45,631 bases of DNA, taken from positions 1 through 45,631 of IMG/VR virus record IMGVR_UViG_3300019742_000005. One strand, given 5' to 3'. The notes beneath the pieces were generated by a model, which did no database searches, was not told where the DNA came from, and was given only the letters and a program-made list of their open reading frames with translations. Origin of the DNA: a virus. Positions within the stretch are counted from its first letter, which is position 1; every line of letters starts with the position of its first letter. Below, piece after piece: positions 1-8,380 of this stretch. The position numbers were made by a program, and so were the translations under genes.

Positions 1-102
1 AAAACTTATAATAATCAAAATTTGTAAATAAAAACTCTTATAATAAAGAAAAAGAATAAAAAATTTTAAAAGTTATAAATTAATATATTCAATCGTAGAT
101 AC
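1..102 (-). repeat. Dispersed intergenic repeat, copy 1 (cut by window start)
   Basis: AT-rich intergenic element found five times in the window (also at 3596, 14205, 20298 and 35477). This copy has the same orientation as the 14205 copy and aligns with it closely. It ends in the conserved AATCGTAGATAC terminus at 91-102, and its left end lies outside the window. An early-type promoter follows directly. Confidence 0.85.
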
Positions 103-111
103 TTTATTTTA

Positions 112-134
112 TTTTAAGTTTATTGTACTATAAT
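112..134 (+). promoter_or_regulatory. Early-type promoter
   Basis: A TTTTAAGTTTATTG block is followed by TATAAT at 129-134, just downstream of repeat copy 1 and 24 nt before the dCMP deaminase start. The layout matches the other TTTAAG...TATAAT promoters in the window. Confidence 0.65.
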
Positions 135-157
135 ATCACAAAATAAAAAGGAATCAA

Positions 158-592
158 ATGAGCCAACATAAAATGTTTATGAATATTGCTAAAGAAATAG
201 CCAGTCAAACTAAATGTGTATCTAAAAAAGTAGGATGTATTATAGTAAAAGACGGTAGAATACTATCAACAGGTTATAATGGAACTCCTAGTAAATATAT
301 TAATTGTTCTGAGTATTGGAATAACGAATATACAAAAGACCATCACACTTGGTCAAATATCTATGAGATACACGCAGAAATGAATGCCATAATTTGGTCA
401 GCTAGACAAGGTATATCTATTGATAATTCCGTACTTTATTGTACCTATGAACCTTGTGTACAGTGTACTAAAAATATTGTAGCATCAGGAATAAAAGAGA
501 TATATTATGGAATTGATTATAATTCTAAAGATGAAAAGGAAACTACAGGAAATATATGTAGAGAATTGGGAATAAAAAAGGTTAAGGTATGA
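158..592 (+). CDS. dCMP deaminase
   Basis: Deoxycytidylate deaminase, which converts dCMP to dUMP and so feeds dTMP synthesis during phage DNA replication. The 144-aa protein has the zinc-dependent cytidine/deoxycytidylate deaminase signature. His72-Ala-Glu74 supplies the first zinc ligand and the proton-shuttling glutamate; Cys100 and Cys103 (PCVQC) supply the other two ligands. The N-terminal region with VGCIIV and GYNGTP is also typical of the family. T4-like phages commonly encode this enzyme (T4 cd). The start follows an AAAAGG site and an early-type promoter. The stop overlaps the next gene by 4 nt, so the two are translationally coupled. The family call is secure; substrate preference (dCMP rather than free cytidine) is inferred from the family and length. 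Confidence 0.95.
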   Translation: MSQHKMFMNIAKEIASQTKCVSKKVGCIIVKDGRILSTGYNGTPSKYINCSEYWNNEYTKDHHTWSNIYEIHAEMNAIIWSARQGISIDNSVLYCTYEPCVQCTKNIVASGIKEIYYGIDYNSKDEKETTGNICRELGIKKVKV

Positions 593-858
593 GAGAAAAA
601 CAAATTGAAGTAAGATTATCTTGGAGTTTTAAATGTGTATATATTGAAATTGACGGTAATAAGAGAGAAGAAACTAAATATAAAAACTATCCAAATATTG
701 AGAGTGAACCACATAAATTATTTGATATGATTTATGAATATGTTACTTATGAACTTTTAGAAATTATTGATGTAGAGATTATTAAGGATAATTTTGAAGA
801 TGGGAGACCTTGCACACCAAATCTTTTATTATTGGTTGATATAAAGTTTTTGGATTAA
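589..858 (+). CDS. Hypothetical protein (89 aa)
   Basis: I do not recognise a family. The protein is mixed-charge and soluble-looking with no membrane segment. Its start overlaps the deaminase stop by 4 nt, so it is in the same early operon. A new promoter follows at 861-887. Confidence 0.75.
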   Translation: MREKQIEVRLSWSFKCVYIEIDGNKREETKYKNYPNIESEPHKLFDMIYEYVTYELLEIIDVEIIKDNFEDGRPCTPNLLLLVDIKFLD

Positions 859-860
859 GT

Positions 861-887
861 AAGATTTAATAAACTTTCTAGTATAAT
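861..887 (+). promoter_or_regulatory. Early-type promoter
   Basis: TATAAT at 882-887 in the 57-nt gap ahead of the 916 gene, with an A/T-rich AAGATTTAATAAAC block upstream. Confidence 0.5.
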
Positions 888-915
888 TAGAAACATTAAA
901 ATAAAGGATAGAAAA

Positions 916-1206
916 ATGAAAATACAAATCACAACTTCAATATGGTCAAACAATTTGATAATACCAGCTAAAACCTTTGAGGTTAAGAGTATGTATGAAT
1001 TAAAAAATGCAGTTAATGAGGTTGTAAAGCTATTAGATGAAAATAATAAAAATCGTTCTAGTAGAGAACCAGGTTATCAACCTAAGTTCAATGTTTCTTA
1101 TACAATTACTAAGGGTGACTTCACCACAGCAACATTATCATATAAACAAATAATGGAAATATCTGATAAACCTAAATCAAGTTTTTTCAAAGATATTATC
1201 AATTAA
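916..1206 (+). CDS. Hypothetical protein (96 aa)
   Basis: Unrecognised small soluble protein with its own upstream promoter and AAAGGA site. It is the first of a run of closely spaced early genes. No signal peptide or metal motif is visible. Confidence 0.75.
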   Translation: MKIQITTSIWSNNLIIPAKTFEVKSMYELKNAVNEVVKLLDENNKNRSSREPGYQPKFNVSYTITKGDFTTATLSYKQIMEISDKPKSSFFKDIIN

Positions 1207-1223
1207 AAATTAAAGGATTTAAA

Positions 1224-1649
1224 ATGTTAAAACTAAATGAAAAAGAATCTACTTTTATATTAATTTGTAAAGGTTGGACTCCTAAAGGTTATAGAAATAA
1301 TAATGAGATTGAGTACAATATTCATTCTGATGAATATATCCTAAAAGAACACAATAAACTTGTATATTATTATACTAAACTTTACAAGATACCTTATAAT
1401 ATAGTTACTTTAGAGGATATTAATAATGAACTTTTAGAGGTTTTTGATAAAGTATATCCAAATAGTCATAGTATATTATCAAATCTTATGAATAGAGACA
1501 ATGTATCTATATATCATATTGATAGGTTATCCACTAGACAACAAATGTTTATACAACTTTATTATATGTTAATTGTATTATCAGTCAAAAAAGATGATAA
1601 AGATATTATAGAATTTGATTATAGTGGTGTTATAAAGGAAAATAAATGA
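1224..1649 (+). CDS. Hypothetical protein (141 aa)
   Basis: Unrecognised 141-aa protein rich in Tyr, Asn and Ile. It is preceded by AAAGGA, lies 17 nt after the previous gene and overlaps the next start by 4 nt (ATGA). It is part of the early operon. Confidence 0.75.
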   Translation: MLKLNEKESTFILICKGWTPKGYRNNNEIEYNIHSDEYILKEHNKLVYYYTKLYKIPYNIVTLEDINNELLEVFDKVYPNSHSILSNLMNRDNVSIYHIDRLSTRQQMFIQLYYMLIVLSVKKDDKDIIEFDYSGVIKENK

Positions 1650-1924
1650 ACAAAAGAATAGCAAGATTTACCACAAGACCTTCAAATGACGGTTCAAATT
1701 CTGATTTAATTATTGGCACTATTATATCACAAGGAGAACTTAAACCCAATACTGTTTATGAAATCCAAAAGTGTTTTCTTGGAGACGAACTAAAAATTGT
1801 TGAGGTTGGTGAAAGTTGGATAACAATACCTCAATGGAATCATACTATAGGAACTATTATAGCTTGGGGTAGAAGTATATTTTTAGCAAGTGAGGAATTA
1901 GATAGGATAGGGGATTTAAAATGA
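1646..1924 (+). CDS. Hypothetical protein (92 aa)
   Basis: Unrecognised protein. The sequence shows alternating beta-type hydrophobic patches (TVYEIQKCF, SWITIPQWN), consistent with a small beta-rich fold, but I make no functional call. It is coupled to its neighbours by 4-nt overlaps at both ends (ATGA at 1646 and 1921). Confidence 0.75.
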   Translation: MNKRIARFTTRPSNDGSNSDLIIGTIISQGELKPNTVYEIQKCFLGDELKIVEVGESWITIPQWNHTIGTIIAWGRSIFLASEELDRIGDLK

Positions 1925-2226
1925 CATTAAATGAGGTAATTTTTGAAGTATTACCAGGTAGATATTATGATAAAAATGAAAAGCCTATTAGATGTATGTT
2001 TTGTGGCAGTAAGGAATTTGAGAGAGCAAATATAGATGTTTGGGAGAATCATATTATGGAATATGAGTGTAGGTGTTAAAATTGTAATAAACTAGTATCT
2101 TATTGGAATACAGGTTTCTATGAAGCCACTACAGTAGATTCTCTTAATTTTAGAGTTTATAGTTTTATTAAAAATAAAGGAACAAAAATGTTAGAAAAAT
2201 TAAAATTGATATTCAAAAGAAAATAA
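1921..2226 (+). pseudogene. Zinc-knuckle phage protein interrupted by an in-frame TAA
   Basis: Reading from ATG 1921, the frame stays open for 101 codons except for one TAA at 2077-2079. The N-terminal part holds CMFC (Cys25, Cys28). The second knuckle reads C-R-C-stop-N-C, so the stop falls inside what should be the second CxxC. Downstream, NCNKLVSYWNTGFYE continues in the same frame and resembles the end of small zinc-ribbon proteins common in phages (CxxC...KLVxYW). A sense codon one base away from TAA (CAA, GAA or AAA) would restore the protein. It may be a nonsense-mutated gene, a sequencing error or a read-through product. The start overlaps the upstream stop by 4 nt. Confidence 0.65.
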
Positions 2227-2260
2227 CTAAAATAGTTAAAATATCTTAAAGGAAAATAAA

Positions 2261-2692
2261 ATGAACGAAAATATTAAAGTAGAATGTAGAGTAACAAATA
2301 AAAGAGTTCCAAAAGTAGTTGAGAATATTCCAACCAATCAATGGAAGGTTTCTATTAACTTTACTGATGTAATAAAGTCCGAATCAACTTTTGAATTTTT
2401 TGTACATAATGAAGAAGGTCTTGAATATGCACTTGCTTCTATTACAGTTTTAGAAGATATTAAAAAAAGACTTAGTGAAAATTGGAATAAATATTGTAAT
2501 AGAGGTTCTGATGAGTTTGATGATGTTATTGAGGAGTTGGGTTTGGAGGATTATGTATCAAGTGGTACTTTAATGAAATATCCAAACCACTACGAATATA
2601 AGGATATTATGGGTAGATACTCATCTTGCGAAATAATTTATTATGACGAAAATGGTGACGATTTTATATGTGATATTAAAATAAAAGGATAG
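2261..2692 (+). CDS. Hypothetical protein (143 aa)
   Basis: Unrecognised acidic protein preceded by AAAGGA. The C-terminal half (EIIYYDENGDDF) is strongly acidic. The next gene starts 2 nt after its stop, so the two are probably cotranslated. Confidence 0.75.
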   Translation: MNENIKVECRVTNKRVPKVVENIPTNQWKVSINFTDVIKSESTFEFFVHNEEGLEYALASITVLEDIKKRLSENWNKYCNRGSDEFDDVIEELGLEDYVSSGTLMKYPNHYEYKDIMGRYSSCEIIYYDENGDDFICDIKIKG

Positions 2693-2694
2693 TA

Positions 2695-3096
2695 ATGAAA
2701 TCAATTAAAATAACTCAATATCAAGCCAATGATGGTAGGATATTTGAAAGTGAAAAAGACTGTAAAAATTATGAGCTTTTTATAGAAAAATCAAACTTAG
2801 ATAAAGTTAATGAATATATTAATAATTTTCTAAAAGATATTAGTAATTATAATGAAGGTTCAAAAGATTATATAATAGAGTATAATGACTACTATATATG
2901 TTATGATATATCTAAAAAGTTTGACAAAGAGGGTATATACTATATTAAAATGGGTACTCGTAATGATATTGATAGGTATATTGAAATAGATGAAGATTTT
3001 ACTATTGATTATGATAAATGGAGTAAATTTGAAAAAGAATTTAAAGAAAAATTTAAAGGCTCTTTAGAAATACCTTATTGGTATTGGAGTAAATAA
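2695..3096 (+). CDS. Hypothetical protein with phage-type N-terminal motif (133 aa)
   Basis: The N-terminal YQANDGRIFESEKDCKNYE resembles a short module seen at the start of many small phage proteins (Y.A.DG..F.SE..A..YE). The function of that module is not known to me. The rest is acidic and aromatic, ending in YWYWSK. It directly precedes the metallophosphoesterase gene. Confidence 0.75.
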   Translation: MKSIKITQYQANDGRIFESEKDCKNYELFIEKSNLDKVNEYINNFLKDISNYNEGSKDYIIEYNDYYICYDISKKFDKEGIYYIKMGTRNDIDRYIEIDEDFTIDYDKWSKFEKEFKEKFKGSLEIPYWYWSK

Positions 3097-3110
3097 AAGG
3101 GATAAATAAA

Positions 3111-3593
3111 ATGGTATATTTTACAAGTGATTTACATATTTCACATAAAGGTATAATTAAATTTAGAGATAGGTTTAAAACAGCAGAAGAACACGATGAA
3201 TATATGTTTTCTAAAATTGAGGCTTTAAGTAAGAGAGATATTCTTATGGTTTTAGGTGATTTTATATTTGATTCTGAGGATTATGATAAGGTTATTGAAA
3301 GACTTTCTAAAGTTGAATGTAGAATTAAATTGGTTATGGGAAACCATGATTCAAGGGAACTTTATAAAGAGGATTGTGTTGAAATGCAATTACCTTTGTA
3401 TTCATATAAAAATATGTGGATTTCCCACTGTCCAATTCATCCACAGGAAATGAGAGGAAGGATAGGAAATTGTCATGGACACCTCCATTTAGAGAAATTA
3501 GACGACCCTAGATATTTTAATGTTAATATTGATGTTAATGATTATGAATTTGTAAAGTTGGATACTATTAAAGAACATTTTAAAAATATATAA
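3111..3593 (+). CDS. Calcineurin-like metallophosphoesterase
   Basis: Binuclear metal phosphoesterase of the calcineurin-like superfamily; cytoplasmic, substrate unknown. The 160-aa protein shows all family blocks in order: Asp7-x-His9 (SDLHIS), Gly49-Asp50, Gly77-Asn-His-Asp80, His106 (SHCPIH) and His122-Gly-His124 (HGHLH). The short length is typical of the small phage and bacterial members that act on phosphomonoesters, cyclic nucleotides or RNA ends. It is the last gene of the first early module, and repeat copy 2 begins right after its stop. Confidence 0.93.
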   Translation: MVYFTSDLHISHKGIIKFRDRFKTAEEHDEYMFSKIEALSKRDILMVLGDFIFDSEDYDKVIERLSKVECRIKLVMGNHDSRELYKEDCVEMQLPLYSYKNMWISHCPIHPQEMRGRIGNCHGHLHLEKLDDPRYFNVNIDVNDYEFVKLDTIKEHFKNI

Positions 3594-3595
3594 AA

Positions 3596-3722
3596 GTATC
3601 TGCGATGGTAATATATTAATTTATAACTTTTAAAATTTATTAATTCTTTTTCTTTATATAAGAGTTTTTATTTACAAATTTTACTTTTTATAAGTTTTTA
3701 ATATATTTTAATTTGTAGATGG
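3596..3722 (+). repeat. Dispersed intergenic repeat, copy 2
   Basis: About 127 bp, from GTATCTGCGAT at 3596 to GTAGATGG at 3715-3722, in the opposite orientation to copies 1 and 3. The core reads CTTTTTCTTTATATAAGAG and TTTTTATTTACAAATTTTA. An early-type promoter follows immediately. Confidence 0.85.
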
Positions 3723-3733
3723 TTTTAAGTTAA

Positions 3734-3755
3734 TTTAAGTTTAAAAGAGTATAAT
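3734..3755 (+). promoter_or_regulatory. Early-type promoter
   Basis: TTTAAGTTTAAAAGAG followed by TATAAT at 3750-3755. It is nearly identical to the promoter downstream of repeat copy 4 (20426-20447). Confidence 0.7.
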
Positions 3756-3777
3756 TATAAAAATTAAAGGAAGATAA

Positions 3778-4389
3778 ATGAGTAAAGATTTTAGAAAAAA
3801 TGAGAGTAGAATAGTCAAAGAACTTAGTATTATACAAGAAGTTATAGTTATATTAGCAGGTAACAAGGAGTATTATGACGAGAATATGTACTCAAAATTA
3901 GTATATGATTATATAGTACCAACTTATATGTTTCATCCTAATAGTTATACAGGATTAACTAGTCAATGTGTTAAACCAACCCCAGTTAAAATACTATCTA
4001 AATGGAGAGAAGATTATAGAGTTGTAAATAGCAAGAACATATACACTGAGTATACAGGTAAGGTATACTCAAATAACTACTTGTTTTTGACTTCTGAACT
4101 GTACTTAGACGATATTTGTAAAATCACTTCATTTTTAACACAATTACGCACTAAGAATATCAAGGTGAAAGACATTAAAGCTAAGTTTAAAGAATTAAAA
4201 GAAGAGATGTATGAAAAGTACTCAATTCAAGACTACACATATATCAAAACAACCAATACATCTTATTTAAATCACACTACAAATACCACTTCTACCTTAG
4301 AGTCAGATGATATACCAAGTGAACTCCATAGTTACATAAGAGTAGATAATGTTAGTAACTCTAAACAAATAAAAATAATAAATCGTTAA
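3778..4389 (+). CDS. Hypothetical protein (203 aa)
   Basis: Unrecognised 203-aa protein, first gene after repeat copy 2 and its promoter. The middle (KVKDIKAKFKELKEEM) is predicted helical and charged. The C-terminal part is Thr/Asn/Ser-rich (TTNTSYLNHTTNTTST) and probably disordered. Codons in this gene use C more often than the neighbouring early genes. Confidence 0.75.
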   Translation: MSKDFRKNESRIVKELSIIQEVIVILAGNKEYYDENMYSKLVYDYIVPTYMFHPNSYTGLTSQCVKPTPVKILSKWREDYRVVNSKNIYTEYTGKVYSNNYLFLTSELYLDDICKITSFLTQLRTKNIKVKDIKAKFKELKEEMYEKYSIQDYTYIKTTNTSYLNHTTNTTSTLESDDIPSELHSYIRVDNVSNSKQIKIINR

Positions 4390-4413
4390 CAAATTTAAAA
4401 TCAAAGGAAAAAG

Positions 4414-4803
4414 ATGAAATTTAACATAGATAACAAAACTTTAGTAAATCAACTAGAATATTCTGATTTATTTGAACTAGTTATTCAATGGGAATTAACA
4501 GACCCCAAACATTCTTTTATTGATACTGATTTTAATCAAAAACTTAAAGATTCCTTGGAATATACTAAATTATCTCTACTCGTAAATACCAATAATTTTA
4601 TAGAAACTTGCATATCTATATATGAAGATATTGGGGATAACGAGCAACAAGAGTTAATTAACAAAAAAGCTTTAAATGGCTTATATCATTTAGATGTAGA
4701 AAAGTTTAGAGATATAATGTTATGTAACTCCAATGAAAACAATCTATATCATTTTGATAATATACAAGAACAAATTATCAAAACTATATTAAATTTAGAA
4801 TAA
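4414..4803 (+). CDS. Hypothetical protein (129 aa)
   Basis: Unrecognised, mostly helical and acidic. It is preceded by AAAGGA and shares an operon with the genes either side. No membrane or metal-binding motif is seen. Confidence 0.75.
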   Translation: MKFNIDNKTLVNQLEYSDLFELVIQWELTDPKHSFIDTDFNQKLKDSLEYTKLSLLVNTNNFIETCISIYEDIGDNEQQELINKKALNGLYHLDVEKFRDIMLCNSNENNLYHFDNIQEQIIKTILNLE

Positions 4804-4814
4804 AGGAAAATAAA

Positions 4815-5093
4815 ATGAGAGAATTTAAGATAGAAGATTTCAAAGAATATACAAACTATCCAATGGGATTATGTAATAATTATAGCAGTGCTTCCGAAAA
4901 GGAGAATATGTTGGCTTATATATTAAGTAAGGTTATTGAAGCTAACGATTTGAATTTTATAGTAAAGACAAAACACCTACACCCAACTATGGTATCTGAT
5001 GGACTTTTAGAGGAGGTTGATAAATTTCGATATAAACTTACCTACAAAAGCTTAGTAATGATTTATAAACATCAATTGGATAGAGCTGTATGA
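4815..5093 (+). CDS. Hypothetical protein (92 aa)
   Basis: Unrecognised. The C-terminal half (LHPTMVSDGLLEEVDKF) looks like a small helical or winged-helix-like segment, but the similarity is too weak to call a DNA-binding role. AAAGGA lies 8 nt before the start. Confidence 0.7.
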   Translation: MREFKIEDFKEYTNYPMGLCNNYSSASEKENMLAYILSKVIEANDLNFIVKTKHLHPTMVSDGLLEEVDKFRYKLTYKSLVMIYKHQLDRAV

Positions 5094-5111
5094 AAAAATA
5101 AAAGGAAACTT

Positions 5112-5406
5112 ATGCAAGAAATTAAAATATTAGCTATGATAGAACTGCTAAAAATATGTAATGTCAATCCAAGTAAACAAAAATTGGAGTTCAAGATATT
5201 TATAAACAATCATTGATAATAGGTTGTTTATTTGGTTTACTGAGATTAGGATATTATTTAGAGGATGATATGATAAAGAGTTAAATAATTTTATAGTTAA
5301 TGAAAGTTTAACAAGAAGTGATATTATAAATATAGTTCCTATGCAATTTAATGATTGGTACGAATTATTTTACTTCAAACCTAGTATATTGGGTGATGAT
5401 GAATAA
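5112..5406 (+). pseudogene. Hypothetical phage gene broken by two frameshifts
   Basis: ATG 5112, behind AAAGGA, opens a 34-codon frame that ends at TGA. The neighbouring frame then continues with QDIYKQSLIIGCLFGLL up to MIKS-stop, and a third frame with ELNNFIVNESLTRSD to GDDE-stop at 5406. Adding one A in the AAAAA run near 5183 and one A in the AAGAG near 5278 restores one continuous protein of about 97 residues. Both lesions are single-base changes in A runs, so either true decay or homopolymer sequencing error is possible. The restored stop overlaps the start of the next gene. Confidence 0.55.
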
Positions 5407-5620
5407 AGGCTATATATTTTGGAGGGATTATTTCAGAGAACCCTCTATATACGAACTAAAAAGGGATAGTAGGTTATCTAGGTATAATCTATATTATAAA
5501 TACAGGGTTTATGATTATAATATGATTTATGGATTGACTGAGGGTAAATTTAAAAATAGCTATAGTAAAATAAAATACACAAGAGAGTATAAAAAGGATA
5601 GACGATGGGGTACAACCTAA
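5399..5620 (+). CDS. Hypothetical basic protein (73 aa)
   Basis: Unrecognised small Tyr/Arg/Lys-rich protein. I chose ATG 5399 (or 5396) because it overlaps the end of the preceding disrupted gene, as is usual here; an upstream ATG at 5351 lies inside that gene. A 19-codon frame at 5605-5664 follows but has no independent support. Confidence 0.6.
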   Translation: MNKGYIFWRDYFREPSIYELKRDSRLSRYNLYYKYRVYDYNMIYGLTEGKFKNSYSKIKYTREYKKDRRWGTT

Positions 5621-5640
5621 CTATATATGAAATTGAAGAT

Positions 5641-5665
5641 TTATTTGATAAAGCTGAGGTATAAT
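5641..5665 (+). promoter_or_regulatory. Possible early-type promoter
   Basis: TATAAT at 5660-5665, 28 nt before the 5693 start. There is no clear TTTAAG block upstream, so it is weaker than the others. Confidence 0.4.
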
Positions 5666-5692
5666 TACTCCATAAACAATAAAGGAAAATAG

Positions 5693-5920
5693 ATGATTGA
5701 AAATAAACTAACTAAAGGTATTAAATTAGACGATGAATTTATATCTAAAGAAGAAATCAAATATATGAGTTTTAATGCTTTTACAATGATTGTATCAATG
5801 ATAAAGGATATAGATGATTGTTATAAAGTAGCATCTTGGTTTGATGAAATAAATGTATATAAAGGTGAAAATTATATAGATGGTTTATCAATGAGCTTAA
5901 ATACAGGTAGAGATTATTAA
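5693..5920 (+). CDS. Hypothetical protein (75 aa)
   Basis: Unrecognised acidic protein with AAAGGA upstream. It ends 11 nt before the nucleotidyltransferase gene and is probably cotranscribed with it. Confidence 0.7.
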   Translation: MIENKLTKGIKLDDEFISKEEIKYMSFNAFTMIVSMIKDIDDCYKVASWFDEINVYKGENYIDGLSMSLNTGRDY

Positions 5921-5931
5921 AGGAACACAAA

Positions 5932-6963
5932 ATGATAAAAAAATATATCAAAGAATTTGAAAATAAAACTGGTGCAAAGGTTCTATATATTAGTACAAGT
6001 GGTTCAAAATTATATGGAACTAATACTAAAAATAGTGACACGGATTTTAAAGGAATATTTTTACCATCTAAAGAAAGTGTATTACTAAAAACTGATTTAG
6101 ACTCATATACCAAAGATACTAATAATTCAAAAATAAAGAATTCAACTGATGATGTTGATTTTTCTCTTCATTCAATATATCAATTCTTTAATCATTTAGT
6201 TAAATCAGAAACAGGTTCTATTGATTTACTTTTTTCTATGTTTAGAGAAGATACTATAGCCTACCAAGATAAAGAATTTGTAGATTTTATGAAGAGAAAC
6301 TATACAATGTTCCTTAATAAAAATATGAACTCTTTTATAGGATATTCTTTAGGACAAGTAAAGAAATACGGAATTAAAGGTATTAGATATGATAGTTTAA
6401 TTGGTTTTATAAAAGATATAGAAGTTGAATTTAAAGATACCGATAAATCTAAACAACTAAGAGATTTTAAAGATTCTATAGAAAATATTACTAAAAAATA
6501 TACACATATAAAAATTGTTATGGCTGATGGTGTAAAATCAAATAAAGTTAGAGAGAAGATACCTTATGTTAGTGTTCTTGGTAAATTGTTTCATTTTAAT
6601 TCAACTTTAGAAGATTTTATGAATAGAATAAAACATCAAGAAAATCAATTGGGAAATAGAACTAAAACAATAGCTGGGACTAATTCTAAGACAGATTTTA
6701 AAAGTTTGTCACATTCTTATAGAATAGCTATTGAGGTTAAAGAATTATTAGAAACAAATTTTATTGTATTTCCACTAAAAGAGGCTAATAAAATAAGAGA
6801 TATAAAACAAGGTAAATTAGATAAAATTGGCTCTGTAGAGGATATAATCAAAGAAATTGAAATAATCTTAAATGATGTTGATTTACTATTATTGAACTCA
6901 AAACTTCCTAAAGATTTAGATGAGGTTGGTATTCGTAAAGAGATTTTAAATTTTTTAAGATAA
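5932..6963 (+). CDS. Predicted nucleotidyltransferase (PF10127, YcgL-type)
   Basis: DNA polymerase beta-superfamily nucleotidyltransferase of the kind common in T4-like and other large phages and often linked with RNA repair. The 343-aa protein begins with the diagnostic SGSKLYGTNTKNSDTDFKG: Gly24-Ser25 and the catalytic Asp36-x-Asp38 pair. The helical second half, with KIPYVSVLGKLFHF-like segments, fits the family length. Substrate is unknown; tRNA or other RNA ends are the usual suggestion. The last codons (NFLR-stop) lie inside a 46-bp repeat that also carries the promoter for the next gene, so 3' coding and promoter sequence overlap. Confidence 0.88.
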   Translation: MIKKYIKEFENKTGAKVLYISTSGSKLYGTNTKNSDTDFKGIFLPSKESVLLKTDLDSYTKDTNNSKIKNSTDDVDFSLHSIYQFFNHLVKSETGSIDLLFSMFREDTIAYQDKEFVDFMKRNYTMFLNKNMNSFIGYSLGQVKKYGIKGIRYDSLIGFIKDIEVEFKDTDKSKQLRDFKDSIENITKKYTHIKIVMADGVKSNKVREKIPYVSVLGKLFHFNSTLEDFMNRIKHQENQLGNRTKTIAGTNSKTDFKSLSHSYRIAIEVKELLETNFIVFPLKEANKIRDIKQGKLDKIGSVEDIIKEIEIILNDVDLLLLNSKLPKDLDEVGIRKEILNFLR

Positions 6964-6994
6964 TGTTAAGTTTAATGTGGTATAATTCAATAAA
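6949..6994 (+). repeat. 46-bp promoter repeat, copy 1
   Basis: Direct repeat of the segment at 8380-8425, differing by eye at one base, which lies in the -10 hexamer (TATAAT here, TAAAAT there). In this copy the left part encodes the nucleotidyltransferase C-terminus. Confidence 0.85.
6965..6986 (+). promoter_or_regulatory. Early-type promoter
   Basis: GTTAAGTTTAATGTGG followed by TATAAT at 6981-6986, 21 nt before the 7008 start. Confidence 0.7.
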
Positions 6995-7007
6995 TAAAAG
7001 GAAACAA

Positions 7008-7853
7008 ATGAAATATAATTTACAAAATGTCAAAAAAGTGTTAGAACAAAATGGAATAAAGGTTGGATACACTTCAAGTCTTAATTTAAATGATATAAAC
7101 GGAAATAGTTATTCGGTTATGTCATATAAGGTATCTAAAGAGTCACAATCTAAGACAACTTGGGTTGAATCATTTACGAATATAGTAAATGATAAAAATA
7201 TTGATAGGGTTATTATCTATTATTTGGAATTATCCCAAGGTAAGGTGAGTGACTTTGAATGGGAGTCTATAGAACAAATTAGACTTATAAAAATACCAAA
7301 AAGTGTAGAGTTCAATGAAGATGTTGATATTCATTACCCAATAGAGTATAATAACCCTATTGAACTTGACTATGAATTAGATGGTTATTTAGAGATTGAT
7401 GTTATTGATATAAAAACTAAAGAAACTATAAAAATCAAAATAAAAGATTTATATGGTAATTTTGAAAACTATGGAGTCTATACAAGAGGTGATAGTATTA
7501 ATGATATTTTGGAAATAAAAGGTATTGTAAAAGGCAATAAGAAAGATATTTATTCATATTCTTATGTTAAGGAGTTTCACCAAAAGGGTAAGTTTGACGA
7601 TTATGATATAATCAGTTGTTCTTTAAACCAAAAGGGCGAATATACCAATATATATGATGGAACTTATGATGTATATAAAGATAGTTTTATGAACTTAGAA
7701 TTTATTGACGGTACAAATAACTTATATAGATATAACATTATAAGTCACTCTAAAAAGGTAAAAGAACGATTTTTATATAATGACTATGTATATTCAATTC
7801 AAACTGATTCCGATATGTTATGGATAAATGATATAGCTGTGGCAAAAATATGA
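7008..7853 (+). CDS. Hypothetical protein (281 aa)
   Basis: Unrecognised. I start it at ATG 7008, just after the promoter and the AAAAGGAAAC site; an in-frame ATG at 6963 would lie upstream of the promoter -10 box. The sequence is beta-rich and acidic, with alternating charged and hydrophobic residues from about residue 95 (IELDYELDGYLEID). No catalytic motif is visible. It overlaps the next gene by 4 nt. Confidence 0.75.
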   Translation: MKYNLQNVKKVLEQNGIKVGYTSSLNLNDINGNSYSVMSYKVSKESQSKTTWVESFTNIVNDKNIDRVIIYYLELSQGKVSDFEWESIEQIRLIKIPKSVEFNEDVDIHYPIEYNNPIELDYELDGYLEIDVIDIKTKETIKIKIKDLYGNFENYGVYTRGDSINDILEIKGIVKGNKKDIYSYSYVKEFHQKGKFDDYDIISCSLNQKGEYTNIYDGTYDVYKDSFMNLEFIDGTNNLYRYNIISHSKKVKERFLYNDYVYSIQTDSDMLWINDIAVAKI

Positions 7854-8380
7854 AAGAAAAGGAAATAGAAAGTTCTATAGAAAGAAGTATAGATTTAAAG
7901 ATTATAAAGATGTTGTTTAATTTTACAAATGAAGTAGTATCTAAGTTGAGAATATTAAGAGATAAGGATAAAGTGAGTTTAATAGACTTAGATATAGAAA
8001 TAGAAGTTCCTGCTGAGTTATTCACATATAGATATACAGATAATAAAACATATATTGATATAGGAGTAAAACCCTATCTAAAACATTTCTTTAAAAGGAG
8101 TAATTTTACATTTATATTACCTTATTGGAGTAAATATATTACAAGAAGTCATCAAGTGAGTATCCCTATATTATCAGGTGGTTTTATATTTATTGATAAA
8201 GATGTTTATCCAAAACCTAAAAAGGTTGATGAAAACAAGCTAATAAAAGAAATTAAAAAGTTAGAACAACTTTTATCTAATAAGCACTATATAGCAAATA
8301 ATACAATTGAGAATATAAAGTTGAAAGAAGATTTATTAAAATTAAAAAAATTATCTTTAGATGAAATCAATAAATTTTGA
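7850..8380 (+). CDS. Hypothetical protein (176 aa)
   Basis: Unrecognised. The N-terminal half is mixed helix and strand. The last 50 residues (ENKLIKEIKKLEQLLS and following) are strongly helical with heptad-like leucines, suggesting a short coiled coil. It is coupled to the upstream gene by ATGA, and the 46-bp promoter repeat starts at its stop codon. Confidence 0.75.
   Translation: MKEKEIESSIERSIDLKIIKMLFNFTNEVVSKLRILRDKDKVSLIDLDIEIEVPAELFTYRYTDNKTYIDIGVKPYLKHFFKRSNFTFILPYWSKYITRSHQVSIPILSGGFIFIDKDVYPKPKKVDENKLIKEIKKLEQLLSNKHYIANNTIENIKLKEDLLKLKKLSLDEINKF

Noticed and set aside
3256-3453. + strand frame inside the metallophosphoesterase gene
   Set aside because: It is an out-of-frame shadow; the metallophosphoesterase frame has all catalytic motifs.
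5605-5664. 19-codon frame MGYNLTIYEIEDLFDKAEV
   Set aside because: It has no ribosome binding site at normal spacing and overlaps the end of the preceding gene; support is insufficient.
5781-6113. 110-codon minus-strand frame
   Set aside because: It is a shadow of the nucleotidyltransferase gene, low-complexity, with no ribosome binding site. The + strand frame has clear catalytic motifs.
7750-8025. Minus-strand 91-codon frame and similar ones at 11207, 11594, 19352, 34156, 36748, 42375, 43694 and 45219
   Set aside because: All lie opposite better-supported + strand genes and have Ser/Leu/Ile/Phe-rich composition typical of antisense frames in AT-rich DNA.
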